64,000 nt of DNA, from the NCBI RefSeq assembly GCF_002205645.1, contig NZ_NIOF01000016.1, positions 1 through 64,000 of the forward strand. Direction: 5' to 3'. Origin of the DNA: Roseateles aquatilis. GTDB lineage: Bacteria; Pseudomonadota; Gammaproteobacteria; Burkholderiales; Burkholderiaceae_C. Numbering within the stretch: the first letter of the stretch is position 1; each line of letters opens with the position of its first letter. The translations under genes and the position numbers were made by a program. The notes under the pieces are model-generated. The model was not told where the DNA came from. It saw only the letters and a program-made list of their open reading frames with translations, and made no database searches. Shown here piece by piece: positions 17,086 to 26,386 of the stretch.

Positions 17086-18315
17086 TCAGCCGTACACCGC
17101 GCGCCGCAGGTCCCGGTGCAGGGCCTCGTCGAACGGCATCTTCTGGACGAAGAACACCACCGCGAGTCGATTGGCCGGGTCCACCCAGAACAGCGTGGAT
17201 GCCGCCCCACCCCAGGAGAACTCGCCCACCGCGCCGGGCGCCTCGTCCGCCGCGGCAGGCGCCGTGCGCACCGAGCCGCCGAAGCCGAACCCGACGTTGG
17301 GGTTGGCATGGAAGTGCCGCTGCGTGATGGCCGGGTCGAGGTGATCGACGAGCATCAGGCGCACGGTCGCGGGCCGCAACACGCGCACGCCGTCGAGCGT
17401 GCCTTCGTTCAGCAGCATGCGCGCGAAGCGGAGGTAGTCGTCGATGGGCGCGATCAGCCCCGCGCCTCCGGACGCGAACGTGAATGGCAGGTCGGGTTCG
17501 CGCCGGGGTGGCTGGCCGTCGGGGAACTGGTAGGTGGCGGCCATCCGGTCCTTCAGCGCGGCGGGTTGCGTCCAGTCCGTCTCTCGCATGCCCAACGGCC
17601 GCAGGATGTGGCGACGCACATGCGCATCGAAGGGCTCGCCCGCCAGCACCTCCACCAACCGGGCCACGATGTCGGTCGATGTGCCGTAGTGCCAGGCGGT
17701 GCCTGGCTCGTGGCGCAGCGGCAGCGCGGCCACCGCGCGGCTGAACGCGGCAAGGTCGGGCGATGTCGCCAACGGGTCCGCCGCGCGGAACGCTCGATCG
17801 GCCGGGCCGTCCAACATCGCGTACGTCAGGCCGGCGGTATGCAGCAGCACGTCGCGCACGAGGATGGGCCGCTCCGCCGGTCGCTCGCCAGCGCCGTCGT
17901 CGGCATGGACCCGCATGGCCTTGAACTCCGGCAGGTAGAGCGCGAGCGGATCTTCCAGCCGGAAGCGGCCCGCGTCCCACAGGCGCATCAACGCGACCGA
18001 CGCCACCGGCTTGGTCATGGACCAGATGCGCGCCAGCGTGTCGCGGGCCATCGGCCGCCGGGCTTCCCGGTCGGCCAGGCCGAAGGCGCCGAAGTAGCGT
18101 TCGGCGCCGCCTTGCCAAACCACCGCCGACACCCCCGCGACGCGGCCCTCCGCCACCATGCGCTGCAGCGTCTGCTCGATGCGTCGGGCGGAGAGCGCCG
18201 AAGTGGAGGCGCCGGTTTGAAGGCGAACGTCATTGGGCGCCGCCGTGGCGGCGGCCAGGGCGGGTGCCGCCAATGCCATCCCAAGGACGTGGCGACGGGA
18301 AGGAGCTTGCGTCAT
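17086..18315 (-). CDS. Serine hydrolase of the class C beta-lactamase fold
   Basis: The 409-aa protein has an N-terminal signal (LGMALAAPALAAATAAP), the nucleophile motif S99-M-T-K102 in ARIWSMTKPVASVALM, and the second motif Y210-G-T in TAWHYGTSTDIVARL. This arrangement is typical of esterase/D-aminopeptidase-like members (EstB-like) rather than true beta-lactamases, which have YxN. It is probably a periplasmic esterase or peptidase; resistance should not be assumed. The downstream part contains FTFASGGAGLIAPIDDYLRFA and a GGxGS-like third motif region. Confidence 0.85.
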   Translation of the reverse strand: MTQAPSRRHVLGMALAAPALAAATAAPNDVRLQTGASTSALSARRIEQTLQRMVAEGRVAGVSAVVWQGGAERYFGAFGLADREARRPMARDTLARIWSMTKPVASVALMRLWDAGRFRLEDPLALYLPEFKAMRVHADDGAGERPAERPILVRDVLLHTAGLTYAMLDGPADRAFRAADPLATSPDLAAFSRAVAALPLRHEPGTAWHYGTSTDIVARLVEVLAGEPFDAHVRRHILRPLGMRETDWTQPAALKDRMAATYQFPDGQPPRREPDLPFTFASGGAGLIAPIDDYLRFARMLLNEGTLDGVRVLRPATVRLMLVDHLDPAITQRHFHANPNVGFGFGGSVRTAPAAADEAPGAVGEFSWGGAASTLFWVDPANRLAVVFFVQKMPFDEALHRDLRRAVYG

Positions 18316-18447
18316 GCCCGCATGCTAGGGGCGTACCTCGATGTAATCAGCGACCTGGGCGGACCGGCGCTTCAGGGGTATCCCTCGATCCAGCGCAGTC
18401 CGGGGATGTCGGTCCAGCCCGATGCGCAAGCCTCTCGCGGGCGGCCT

Positions 18448-19122
18448 TCACCGATAGGCATAGAACAGCGCCGCGAAGAAGTGGCAGACGCTGCCGCCCA
18501 GCACGAACAGGTGCCAGACGAAATGCGCGTAACGCAGCTTGTTGTCCAGCAGGAAGACGACCGCGCCCAGCGTGTAGCTCAACCCGCCCGCCACCAGCAG
18601 CGCGAGCCCCGGACCCGGCGTGTTCTCCACCAGCGGGCCGATGGCGAACACCACCACCCAGCCCATGGCGAGATACAGCCCCGTGGACACCAACGGATGG
18701 CGCAGCCGATTCAGCAGCTTGATCGTCACCCCGAAGGCGGCCGCGGCCCAGATGGCGACCAGCAGCGCCATGCCCGGCCCCTTGTGCAGCACGCCCAGCG
18801 TGAAGGGGGTGTAGCTGCCGGCGATGAAGACATAGATCGCCGCATGGTCCAGCCGCATCAGCCACGCCTTGACGCGGCCGTTGGCCAGCTTGGCGGGCAA
18901 GGCGTGATACAGCGCGGAGATGCCGTACAACAGGATGCCGGTGGACGCGAAGACGGCCGCCGCCACCACGTCCGCCACCTCGCCATGGCCCATCGCGCGG
19001 ATCACGAGGATGGGCAAGGCGGCGATGGCCAGCAACGCGCCCAGGCCGTGGCTGATCGCGTTGGCGATCTCTTCTCCCAGGGTTTGCGGGCGGTCGGCGG
19101 TCGTGCCGGTAAGGTCGGTCAT
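18448..19122 (-). CDS. Hemolysin III/YqfA-family (PAQR-like) membrane protein
   Basis: The 224-aa product has about seven hydrophobic segments and the HlyIII signatures EEIANAISHGLGALLA near the N-terminus, ISALYHALP, MRLDHAAIYVFIAGSYTPF in the middle, and HFVWHLFVLGGSVCHFFA at the end. The conserved His, Ser and Asp residues are the metal site of the wider PAQR/alkaline ceramidase superfamily. The bacterial function is unclear. The start at 19122 (MTDLTGTTADRPQ) was preferred to 19263 because the intervening sequence is not protein-like and overlaps the divergent promoter region of the next gene. Confidence 0.85.
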   Translation of the reverse strand: MTDLTGTTADRPQTLGEEIANAISHGLGALLAIAALPILVIRAMGHGEVADVVAAAVFASTGILLYGISALYHALPAKLANGRVKAWLMRLDHAAIYVFIAGSYTPFTLGVLHKGPGMALLVAIWAAAAFGVTIKLLNRLRHPLVSTGLYLAMGWVVVFAIGPLVENTPGPGLALLVAGGLSYTLGAVVFLLDNKLRYAHFVWHLFVLGGSVCHFFAALFYAYR

Positions 19123-19275
19123 GAAACGGGTCTCTCGTGCTGACAGACGGAGCATGCCAGCGTTTGCCGCCCCCGTGCCGGAAGCGGGGCCGCCTCCTAT
19201 ACTCCGCGCCAAAAATGACGCGGCGGCCTCGTTGGCGGACCGAACGCGCAAGCAACGTTCCATCAGGGAGAACCC

Positions 19276-20601
19276 ATGTTTTCAGCAAGACTCAAGAACG
19301 CGGCCGTGCTGGCCGCGGTGTCGGTGTTCGTCGCTGCATGCGGCGGCGGCGGGGAGGACACAGCCTCGGTCCGCGTCAAGTCGGCATCGTCCGATGCCCC
19401 CGTCATTGCAACGCAGCCGGCCAACGCCTCGGTGCTGACGGGTGGCACGGCCACCTTCACCGTCAGCGCGACGGGCACCGGCCTCGGTTATCAATGGAAG
19501 AAGAATGGCGTGGCCATTCCCTCCGCCACCTCCGAGGCCTACACGACGCCGGCGGTCAGCTACGTTGACCACGGCGCGCTGTATACGGTCGAGGTGTCCA
19601 GCACGGCCGGCAGCGTCACCAGCACGGCGGCGCAACTCACGCTTGCGCTGAGCGCCAATCAGCAGGCCTTCGAGAGCACGATCCTCGCTCCCGCCGCCGG
19701 CAGCCACTTCCTGCACTGGAACCTGCCCTATGCCGGCACCCCGACCAGCGGCACGCATTACGCCTATTCGGACTTCGCGGTGATTCCCGCGTCACCGCTG
19801 ACGAACGGCCCGCAGCTCAGCGCCCAGAGCGCGCCGAGCAACATCGCGAGCACGCTGGCATTGCTCACGCCGGGGCCCACACGCGTCCTCAAGAACGGCG
19901 CGATCCTGGTGGTGCCGGCGCCCAACGTGTCCAACAAGGTGTCCTACGTCGGCAGCGACGTGCGCGTCGACACGATCGCCTCGGACAACGTCACGGTGGC
20001 GTACGCGGAGATTCGCAGCAACTACGAGACCGTTGCGCTGACGGGCACGCTCGCCGCGACGCCGGACGACGTCGCCCGTTTCCACAACTCGTTCTTCTCG
20101 AATCCGGCCATCCTCGACACGACCCGCTCGTATGCCGCCGGCGCCGGCTACCTCAAGTTCACGCAGACGAACAGCGGCGATCGCTACAACGCCTTCGACT
20201 GCACGACCGCGACCACCGGCGCCGCCGTCACGCCGTGCCGCACCGGGACCACGTTGAACAACGTGCTGACCACCGGCATCTCCTCGACCAGCGACGGCGT
20301 CACCTATCGCCTGGCTGACGGCGTCGTCGGCACCGTCGGCGGCGTGTCGGTCTGGGTGGCCAACAACCCGCGCCCGCGATCGGCCACGTTGAGCTCGACG
20401 GTGCAGTACCGCATCTACTTCCAGCTCAACGGCAACGTCTACACGGGCGCGTTGATCAAGGACGGCACGGTGCTCGGCGGCAGCTACTACGTCTCCAACC
20501 CGAATGGCGCCACCGTCAACGACCGACTCACCTTCCTGCCCTTCGACATTCGCTTGAACAAGGCTGCACACGACAGCTTGGTCGCCGCGATGAAGATCTG
20601 A
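19276..20601 (+). CDS. Lipoprotein with an immunoglobulin-like domain
   Basis: The 441-aa precursor has a lipobox ending VFVAAC (Cys22) followed by GGGGED, so it should be lipid-anchored. Residues about 40-125 form an Ig-like module (APVIATQPANASVLTGGTATF ... YQWKKNGVAIP ... LYTVEVSSTAGSVTSTAAQLTL). The 300-residue C-terminal part is strand-rich with a few Cys residues (DCTTATTG, PCRTG) and is not recognised. Surface binding or adhesion is a guess from the Ig domain. A GGGAG ribosome site precedes the ATG. Confidence 0.7.
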   Translation: MFSARLKNAAVLAAVSVFVAACGGGGEDTASVRVKSASSDAPVIATQPANASVLTGGTATFTVSATGTGLGYQWKKNGVAIPSATSEAYTTPAVSYVDHGALYTVEVSSTAGSVTSTAAQLTLALSANQQAFESTILAPAAGSHFLHWNLPYAGTPTSGTHYAYSDFAVIPASPLTNGPQLSAQSAPSNIASTLALLTPGPTRVLKNGAILVVPAPNVSNKVSYVGSDVRVDTIASDNVTVAYAEIRSNYETVALTGTLAATPDDVARFHNSFFSNPAILDTTRSYAAGAGYLKFTQTNSGDRYNAFDCTTATTGAAVTPCRTGTTLNNVLTTGISSTSDGVTYRLADGVVGTVGGVSVWVANNPRPRSATLSSTVQYRIYFQLNGNVYTGALIKDGTVLGGSYYVSNPNGATVNDRLTFLPFDIRLNKAAHDSLVAAMKI

Positions 20602-20906
20602 CGGCCTGGGCGTGGACGTGCACGCGAATGTCCACGGCCACGCCCACGGGCCGGAAGGCCCGGAGTTCGGCGCGCTGCGCGACTCCCCTATGATCGACCC
20701 CATGTTCGCGCTGTCCGCCACCACGTCCTGCGCCGCCGGTTCTCCGGTGGCGCGGCACGCGCGCGCGCTCGGGCACCAGCGCCAGCCCCTCGCCGCCGCA
20801 CTTCCCTGAGCCCGGCGACCCCTCTCCCCCACCCATTCCCCTCGGTCGCCGGGCCCCGCCCCGGGACAACTCGCGCGCGTTCACCGCCGCGTCCATGGAG
20901 GAATCG
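20602..20906. other. Intergenic region with a terminator-like hairpin
   Basis: No gene was seen in about 300 bases between the Ig-like lipoprotein and the Rnk gene. CGGGCC-GGAA-GGCCCG at 20647-20662 forms a perfect 6-bp hairpin soon after the lipoprotein stop codon but lacks a T-tract. The remainder should contain the Rnk promoter. Confidence 0.4.
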
Positions 20907-21329
20907 ATGGAACTCAACATGAAGCCCCGCCGGCTGAGCTGGCTGGATCACGTCCGCCTGTCCAATCTCGTTCGCGCGCCCCGCGCCGACGCACGTCTGA
21001 CCGCCCACACCGTCGAGCTGGCCGAGGAAGTCCTCGACCTGGCCGACCAGGTCGACCCTCGCAGCATCCCGCGCCACGTGGTGACGATGCGCTCGCGCGT
21101 GGTCCTCGCCAGCGCCGGCGACCGGTCGATGGCAGTCACCCTGAGCTATCCGGGCGAGACCAGCGCCCAGGAGGGCCGCCTGAGCGTCTTCTCGCCGCTG
21201 GGGCTGAGCCTGCTCGGCGCGGAAGTCGGCGAGGTCATCCGGTGGTCGGGGCCCGACGGCGAGGAACACACCGCCACGGTCGTCGACATCCCCTTCCAGC
21301 CGGAGGCGGCCGGGGACTTCACGACCTGA
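20907..21329 (+). CDS. rnk: Rnk-like nucleoside diphosphate kinase regulator
   Basis: The 140-aa protein has a short helical N-terminus and a C-terminal Gre-type domain: PRHVVTMRSRVVLAS, AVTLSYPGETSAQEGRLSVFSPLG and SLLGAEVGEVIRWSGPDGEEH. This is the layout of Rnk, an RNA-polymerase-binding relative of GreA without the long coiled coil, named for its effect on nucleoside diphosphate kinase. A GGAGGAA site eight bases upstream of the ATG at 20907 decides this start over 20895. It is followed 24 bases later by the aadA-like gene on the same strand. Confidence 0.85.
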   Translation: MELNMKPRRLSWLDHVRLSNLVRAPRADARLTAHTVELAEEVLDLADQVDPRSIPRHVVTMRSRVVLASAGDRSMAVTLSYPGETSAQEGRLSVFSPLGLSLLGAEVGEVIRWSGPDGEEHTATVVDIPFQPEAAGDFTT

Positions 21330-21353
21330 GCGGTCGGCTATCAGAATCGCCGA

Positions 21354-22169
21354 ATGAGCATCGACACCGCGTCCTCCCAGGCCATCGCGCCCATCGCCGC
21401 CCAACTCAAGCGGGCGATGGCCGTCATCGACCGCCACCTCGCCGGCACCGTGACGTCGGTTCACTTGTTCGGCTCCGCCGTCGACGGCGGCCTGAAGCCG
21501 AAGAGCGACATCGACCTGCTGGTCACGGTCGGCGAGGCGCCTTCGGCCGCCACCATCGCGGCCCTGATGACCGACCTGCTGACGGCATCGGCGCCCCCGG
21601 GCACCGATGCCGGGTTGCGCCCGCTGGAGGTGACGGTGATCGCGCAAGGCGAGATCGTGCCGTGGCGCTATCCGCCGAGAAGGGAGATGCAATTCGGGGA
21701 ATGGCTGCGGCAGAGCCTCGGTGAAGGCGAGGTCGAACCGCCGATGATCGATCCCGATCTCGCCATCATCCTCACCCAGCTCCGGCTTCACAGCGTCAAC
21801 CTCGCGGGGCCTCCCGCCACGGAGGCGTTCCAGCCCGTCCCGTCGCAAGACCTCCGGAAGGCGCTTCGGGACACACTCCTGCAGTGGAGCGAGCCCGCCG
21901 ACTGGGCGGGTGAAGAAAGCCACATCGTGCTCGCGTTGTGCCGTATCGCCCTCACCCTGAAGACCGGAAACATCGCGTCCAAGGACGCCGCCGCGCGATG
22001 GTTGCTGGAGCGGCTGCCCGCCGAGCATGAAGCGGTCGTTCGGACCGCCATGCAGGTGTACCTGGGCGCGACCGACGACCTCGCGCGACGGCCGGACGAG
22101 GTGGCGGCCTTCATTCACTTCATGACGGCGGAATGCCTGCGAAGGGATGGGGTGTTCCGGGAGGAATGA
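21354..22169 (+). CDS. aadA: AadA-type aminoglycoside nucleotidyltransferase
   Basis: The 271-aa enzyme aligns along its whole length with ANT(3'')(9) proteins: HLFGSAVDGGLKPKSDIDLL gives the nucleotidyltransferase GS motif (residues 40-41) and the DxD metal pair (Asp52, Asp54), and EIVPWRYPPRREMQFGEW, IDPDLAIILTQLR, SEPADWAGEESHIVLALCRI and ASKDAAARWLLERLP follow as in AadA. Known members adenylylate streptomycin and spectinomycin. This copy is divergent in sequence from the mobile alleles, has the local base composition and has no integron features around it, so it is probably a chromosomal, intrinsic gene. Actual resistance is not proven. Confidence 0.88.
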   Translation: MSIDTASSQAIAPIAAQLKRAMAVIDRHLAGTVTSVHLFGSAVDGGLKPKSDIDLLVTVGEAPSAATIAALMTDLLTASAPPGTDAGLRPLEVTVIAQGEIVPWRYPPRREMQFGEWLRQSLGEGEVEPPMIDPDLAIILTQLRLHSVNLAGPPATEAFQPVPSQDLRKALRDTLLQWSEPADWAGEESHIVLALCRIALTLKTGNIASKDAAARWLLERLPAEHEAVVRTAMQVYLGATDDLARRPDEVAAFIHFMTAECLRRDGVFREE

Positions 22170-22407
22170 GCCCCCACGGTGGTTGACCGCTGTCGCGCCC
22201 AGGCGAATGGGCACGACCTGACCCCAGCCGTGCGGCGCGTCGAGGTCGCCACCGCTGCCCGATCGGGTCGCGGCCGGAGCGCGCGCCGCGGGATCAACCG
22301 ATCCGCGTTATCGGCACCCTGGCCCGGTCGGGCTACGTTTCATCGCCCGATGCTGGCAGGCCCGCGGTGGCGGGCCGAGACTCCGCGCCACCAAAGCTCT
22401 TGCCTTC

Positions 22408-23358
22408 ATGCTCATGTCCGAAAAGATGCCCGCCGCGACCACGACCGCAGCCACAACCGAAAACGCGACCGCGCCCGTCTCTGGCCTGCTGACAAGCCGC
22501 CGTCAGTTGCTCGCCGGCGCCGCCGGTCTGGCGCTGGCCGCCCGAGCCAACGCCAACGCCAACGCCAGCTCCGCGCCCGTCGCAGCCGCCCCCAGCCGAC
22601 CCCAGTTGCTGATCCTGGGCGTCTATCACTTCGCCAACCCCGGGCGTGACGTCGCCAAGCAGGCGGACGACGACATCCTCGCGCCCAAACGCCAGGAGGC
22701 GCTCGAGAAGATCGTGGCCTCGCTGGCCCGCTTCGCCCCCACCGCCATCGCTGTCGAAGAGGTGGCGGCGCAGGACGCAGCGATGGACGAGCGCTATGCG
22801 GCATGGCTTGCCGGCACCGCGACGCTGGGGCGATCGGAGATCGAGCAACTGGGCTTTCGCCTGCGGCGCCAGCTCCAGTCGGGCCCCTTGCGAGGCATCG
22901 ACTGGCGGGGCATGCCGCCTGGCGGCGAGTTCCGCCCCTATGACTACCCGGCCTGGACCGAGGATCAGGCTGCCCGGGGACAACCCGGACCTCGAGAGGC
23001 CCTGAAGGCGCAACGCCAGTCGCTGCAGGCCTGGGCCTCCCAGATGGATGTGGCATTGCAGCAGCATGGCCCGGCGGGCGCGCTGCGCCTGCTCAACAGC
23101 CCCGACCGTCTCGCGGAATCCCACCGGCGCTACTTCGACTACCTCCGCTTTGGCGATGCCGAATGGGCGGCGGGGGCCAACTACGTCGGGAACTGGATGA
23201 CCCGCAACCTGCGCATGTTCGAGAACCTGCGCCAGGCCACGCAAGGGCAACCTCGCGTGCTGCTGATCGTGGGCGCTGGCCACGCCCCCTTGCTGCAGCG
23301 ATACGCCGCCGATTCACAGCGATTCGAGCTGGTGAACGCACTGGACTTCCTGCCTTAG
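22408..23358 (+). CDS. Tat-signal DUF5694-like protein
   Basis: The 316-aa precursor has a twin-arginine-like signal (TSRRQLLAGAAGLALAARA), then LILGVYHFANPGRD, AIAVEEVAAQDAAMDERYAAWL and a C-terminal VLLIVGAGHAPLLQRYAADS. This pattern of a GxxHF segment, conserved acidic residues and a late GxGH is that of the DUF5694 family, related in layout to the TraB/ChaN-like fold. The function is unknown. Its signal-peptide end is encoded by a GCCAAC hexanucleotide repeat at 22546-22569. The start could also be the ATG two codons downstream. Confidence 0.7.
   Translation: MLMSEKMPAATTTAATTENATAPVSGLLTSRRQLLAGAAGLALAARANANANASSAPVAAAPSRPQLLILGVYHFANPGRDVAKQADDDILAPKRQEALEKIVASLARFAPTAIAVEEVAAQDAAMDERYAAWLAGTATLGRSEIEQLGFRLRRQLQSGPLRGIDWRGMPPGGEFRPYDYPAWTEDQAARGQPGPREALKAQRQSLQAWASQMDVALQQHGPAGALRLLNSPDRLAESHRRYFDYLRFGDAEWAAGANYVGNWMTRNLRMFENLRQATQGQPRVLLIVGAGHAPLLQRYAADSQRFELVNALDFLP
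22546..22569 (+). repeat. Hexanucleotide repeat in the DUF5694-like gene
   Basis: Three exact GCCAAC units and one GCCAGC unit encode an Ala-Asn run at the likely Tat cleavage region. In-frame slippage would change the linker length without breaking the frame. Confidence 0.7.
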
Positions 23359-23487
23359 GACAGTCCGCATCACCCGATGAGGGCGCACGCGCACGGGGCC
23401 GACACGTCGACTCGACCGGCCGCCCGTCATCGGGGTCGACATGTCGCGCGCTGACGCATCGGCGCATCGGCCTGTCGGCGCCCCTGA

Positions 23488-24549
23488 TCACCACTGCATG
23501 AACCGGAGCGCGCGCAGCACGGGTTCTTCGTGCTCGATGAAGAAGTCGGCGTGGCTGCTGTTCTCCACACGCAACAGGGTGCTTCCGGGCAAGGCGGCGA
23601 CCAAAAGCGCCGCGTCCGCCGCGCGCCCTTCGCGCACGGCGCGCAACATGGCTTCTGCCTCGGAACGCGTGTTGGCGTCGATCTTGTCGGGCAGCCAGGG
23701 AAACAGATCCCGCCATGTGCTCGGATAGGCGGAGACCACCAGCGCCCGGGCGCGAACGGCGCGGTAGTCGGGCGAGAAGGCGTGGGCATGCGCCACCATG
23801 TCCCGGGCCACGTCATCGGGCGTGTTGACCTGCACCCGGCCATCGGGCAACTCATGCAGCGAGTCGCGCAATTGCGCTTCAAGCGGCGCGGACCAGTTCT
23901 TGTTGATACGCCGGGAGAATGCGATGGCCGCCGACATCGAGGCCAGGTCGGCGGCTCCCGGCTCAGGCTCGGCCAGTGGCGATACGCCGGGCTGGGGCTC
24001 CTCGATCCCCGCGTCGGGAATGACACGGGTGTAGTCGAAGGTGGTGTCGAAGTAGGCCAGCCCTCGCGTCCGCAACGGATACGTGCCGGCGAAACGGGTG
24101 AGCTCGTTGCTGGCGATCGAATGCCCCACCAGCACCGCGCGGTCGATCTCGAGCGCATCCATCAGCACGCGCAGGTCTTCCACCAAGGTCGCTGGGTCGT
24201 AACGCGGCCCCGTGCTGGACGGCAGGGGCTTGTCGGACTTTCCATAGCCGCGGCGACTCACCGCCACGACGCGCGTGTTGTGGCCCGCCGCGAGCGCCGG
24301 CCCCAGGCTATCGAAGCCGCGGGCATTGCCCCCGAGACCGGCCAGCAGGACATAGGTCAGGCTCGCCCTGACCGGCCCCCATTCACGGACCTGCAGTGAA
24401 ACACCCGCGGCGACGGCCACGCGACGATCGCGCAGCTCCGTGACTTCGGAGCTTCCGCCGCAGGCCGACAACAGGCCCGCGCCGGTGATTGCGGAAAGAC
24501 TGGTCTTGAGCGCAAGACGACGCGTGAGACGGACGTGATCCAGAGACAT
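23488..24549 (-). CDS. Alpha/beta hydrolase lipoprotein
   Basis: The 353-aa precursor has a signal with the lipobox-like GLLSAC (Cys30) and then an alpha/beta hydrolase domain: VLLAGLGGNARGFDSLGP for the oxyanion region, VSRRGYGKSDKPLP, the nucleophile elbow VGHSIAS (Ser144), and the catalytic His in VENSSHADFFIEH near the C-terminus. It probably acts as an esterase or similar hydrolase in the periplasm or on a membrane surface. The substrate is not predictable. It converges with the DUF5694-like gene. Confidence 0.82.
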   Translation of the reverse strand: MSLDHVRLTRRLALKTSLSAITGAGLLSACGGSSEVTELRDRRVAVAAGVSLQVREWGPVRASLTYVLLAGLGGNARGFDSLGPALAAGHNTRVVAVSRRGYGKSDKPLPSSTGPRYDPATLVEDLRVLMDALEIDRAVLVGHSIASNELTRFAGTYPLRTRGLAYFDTTFDYTRVIPDAGIEEPQPGVSPLAEPEPGAADLASMSAAIAFSRRINKNWSAPLEAQLRDSLHELPDGRVQVNTPDDVARDMVAHAHAFSPDYRAVRARALVVSAYPSTWRDLFPWLPDKIDANTRSEAEAMLRAVREGRAADAALLVAALPGSTLLRVENSSHADFFIEHEEPVLRALRFMQW

Positions 24550-24732
24550 GACGTGGCAAAAGAAGCTTCGACCCGGTCAGTGTGGGCAGCACGCCATGAA
24601 GAAGGTCTGAGCCCTCGCTGAAGGTCTCATGAACGTCTCTTCAACTTGGTTCTCCAGGGCCACGACTCATGACGCGTGATCGACGCAAAGACGGCCGCAC
24701 GCCGTCATCGATGACGTCAGGTCATGCCCATG

Positions 24733-25122
24733 TCACGCCAATGCCACGACCAGGCTTGCAACAAGCATGCAGATGACCACCGGCAGCCACAGCTGTCGCT
24801 CGCGCCTGCTGGGCGTCGCGGCATTGGCGACGCAGCTCAGCGCGCAGTAGCCGACGACCGCCCATGCGCCAACGCGCGATGCCGCGTGGAGTTCCGGCCA
24901 CATCCATTGCGCGCGAGTCAGGATGACCAGGCTGGACAGGCCCAGCAGCAGCATCGAAAGCAAGGGAATGATCCGCACGCGCCGCGGCAATCGACCACGC
25001 CACTTGCCGCCGCAGGTGAGCTCACCCCAAGGCATGCCCAACACGAGCGCGGCCTGGAAGGCGGCGACCACGGTGGAGGCCAGGACGAACAAGAGGGCGG
25101 CAGACAGGATCATGCCTCGCAT
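24733..25122 (-). CDS. Small hypothetical membrane protein
   Basis: The 129-aa protein has four hydrophobic segments: ILSAALLFVLASTVVAA at the N-terminus, IIPLLSMLLLGLSSLVIL, VGAWAVVGYCALSCVANA and the C-terminal LPVVICMLVASLVVALA. A Cys-Gly-Gly (ELTCGGKWRGRLPRR) lies in the first loop. No family was recognised. It is on the same strand as the hydrolase gene but separated from it by 183 bases. Confidence 0.6.
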   Translation of the reverse strand: MRGMILSAALLFVLASTVVAAFQAALVLGMPWGELTCGGKWRGRLPRRVRIIPLLSMLLLGLSSLVILTRAQWMWPELHAASRVGAWAVVGYCALSCVANAATPSRRERQLWLPVVICMLVASLVVALA

Positions 25123-25164
25123 CCTCCGCTCCCCGACTGAACGCCTGATGAAGGACGCTGATGG

Positions 25165-26386
25165 CTACCCGCCCCAGCCGAGCTCGGATTGCAGATCCTC
25201 GAAGTGGCGCTCGCGGTCCTTCTCGCTGAGCGTGGCGGACCAGGCATCACAGGAAGCAAGGGCGGCGGATCTCATTTGAGGATGCAATAGCCGCCCGATG
25301 TGCGATTCCAACTCGCAGAACCTGTTCATGATCGGATAGTTTCCGCCGATCCATTGGGTCACGCATTGCGCGGCATCCAGGCCGAGCGGCCCGATGAAAA
25401 TCGTCTGGAGCATCGCGCCGAGATGCATGGCGCGCAGATCTGCCCGTGTGGCAAGTTCCTGCGCCTGGAAGCTCCTCGCATAGTCCGCGTCCGAAACGCC
25501 CGGATCGAAGAAGCGTTGCGCCTGGGTCAGCAGCCCATTCGAGTAATGCGCCAGCATCAGCGCCAGATACAGATCGCGCGGATTCGTCTCCCGGATGAAC
25601 GCCTGCATCGTCATCTGCTCGACCGCGAAGAAATCGCACCACACCTCTTCGCGTGTTCCCGGCGTGCGAAGGGAGCTGTTCAGCTCGTCGATGCCATCGC
25701 CAGCCGCTCGGAGAATCCCCTTGCGCCTCAATGCGATGCGCGCATCGTCGATCGACGTCACATTGGACAGGACGACGCGATCCTTGATTCCCGAGCAGGC
25801 CTGCCGAGCCTGCTCCACCTTGTCGTCGATGTTCGTCACCAGCTCCGGCCGGGTGTGAAAGAGCTCGTGCCCGAGCTCATGCAGGAATGTCCACCACCGG
25901 ATGTGGCGCATCACCGTCTCATGGCGCAGAGGGTCGTCGATGGCGATGCCTGTCTGGACATCGCGCGACCCGATCAGTTGGCTGGCGATCTCGAGGGCCG
26001 CGCGCGCGAAAGGGCGTCCGAAGATGAACCCGTTCCGCCACGGACCTGAAGATGACGGACACCAGCAGCAGTTGCAGGTCTTCTTCGTCATGGCGCGCCG
26101 CATTGGACAGGGCGAGCGCCACGCAAGCCTCGATCGGATTGAAGAAGCTCTCGTCCCAGACGATGCACCGCTGCTCGCCACCGGCCAGATGAACCAGGCG
26201 AACCGTCGCCGCGCTGGTCCTGCAGGGAAGCAGCGGCGTGGAGGACCAGGAGGCAAACCGCTGGAGTATGTCGGCAAGCTCATCGATGTGCGGTCCGCTC
26301 GGCTGGTCGCGCGCCATCCGGCCTCTCGACCGCATCTCCCGAACGACCCACAACGGCGCCGGCCGCCCGTCAGTCGTGTTGAGCAT
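25165..26386 (-). pseudogene. Zinc metallopeptidase-like gene interrupted by a frameshift
   Basis: The N-terminal part reads in one minus-strand frame from the ATG at 26386 (MLNTTDGRPAPLWVVREM ... DEEDLQLLLVSVIFRSVAER). The C-terminal part reads in another frame from about 26035 (NGFIFGRPFARAALEIASQL ...) to the stop at 25165. Joining them near 26030-26040 needs a +1 shift and gives a protein of about 405 residues. The second part carries FLHELGHELFHTRPE, a HExxH zinc motif, and EEVWCDFFAVEQM, a plausible third ligand, so the intact protein would be a gluzincin-type peptidase. Either the gene is broken, the assembly has an indel, or a programmed shift occurs. Its start overlaps the preceding gene by 17 bases, indicating coupling. 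Confidence 0.65.

Noticed and set aside
17086-18315. A true class C beta-lactamase
   Set aside because: The second motif is YGT rather than YxN, and the sequence pattern is that of esterase or peptidase relatives, so antibiotic resistance is not claimed.
17035-19143. A 702-codon plus-strand frame over the serine hydrolase and HlyIII genes
   Set aside because: It crosses two minus-strand genes with clear motifs and its own translation has none.
20688-22214. A 508-codon minus-strand frame over the Rnk and AadA genes
   Set aside because: Both plus-strand genes are strongly supported; the antisense translation is Arg/Gly/Val-rich and motif-free.
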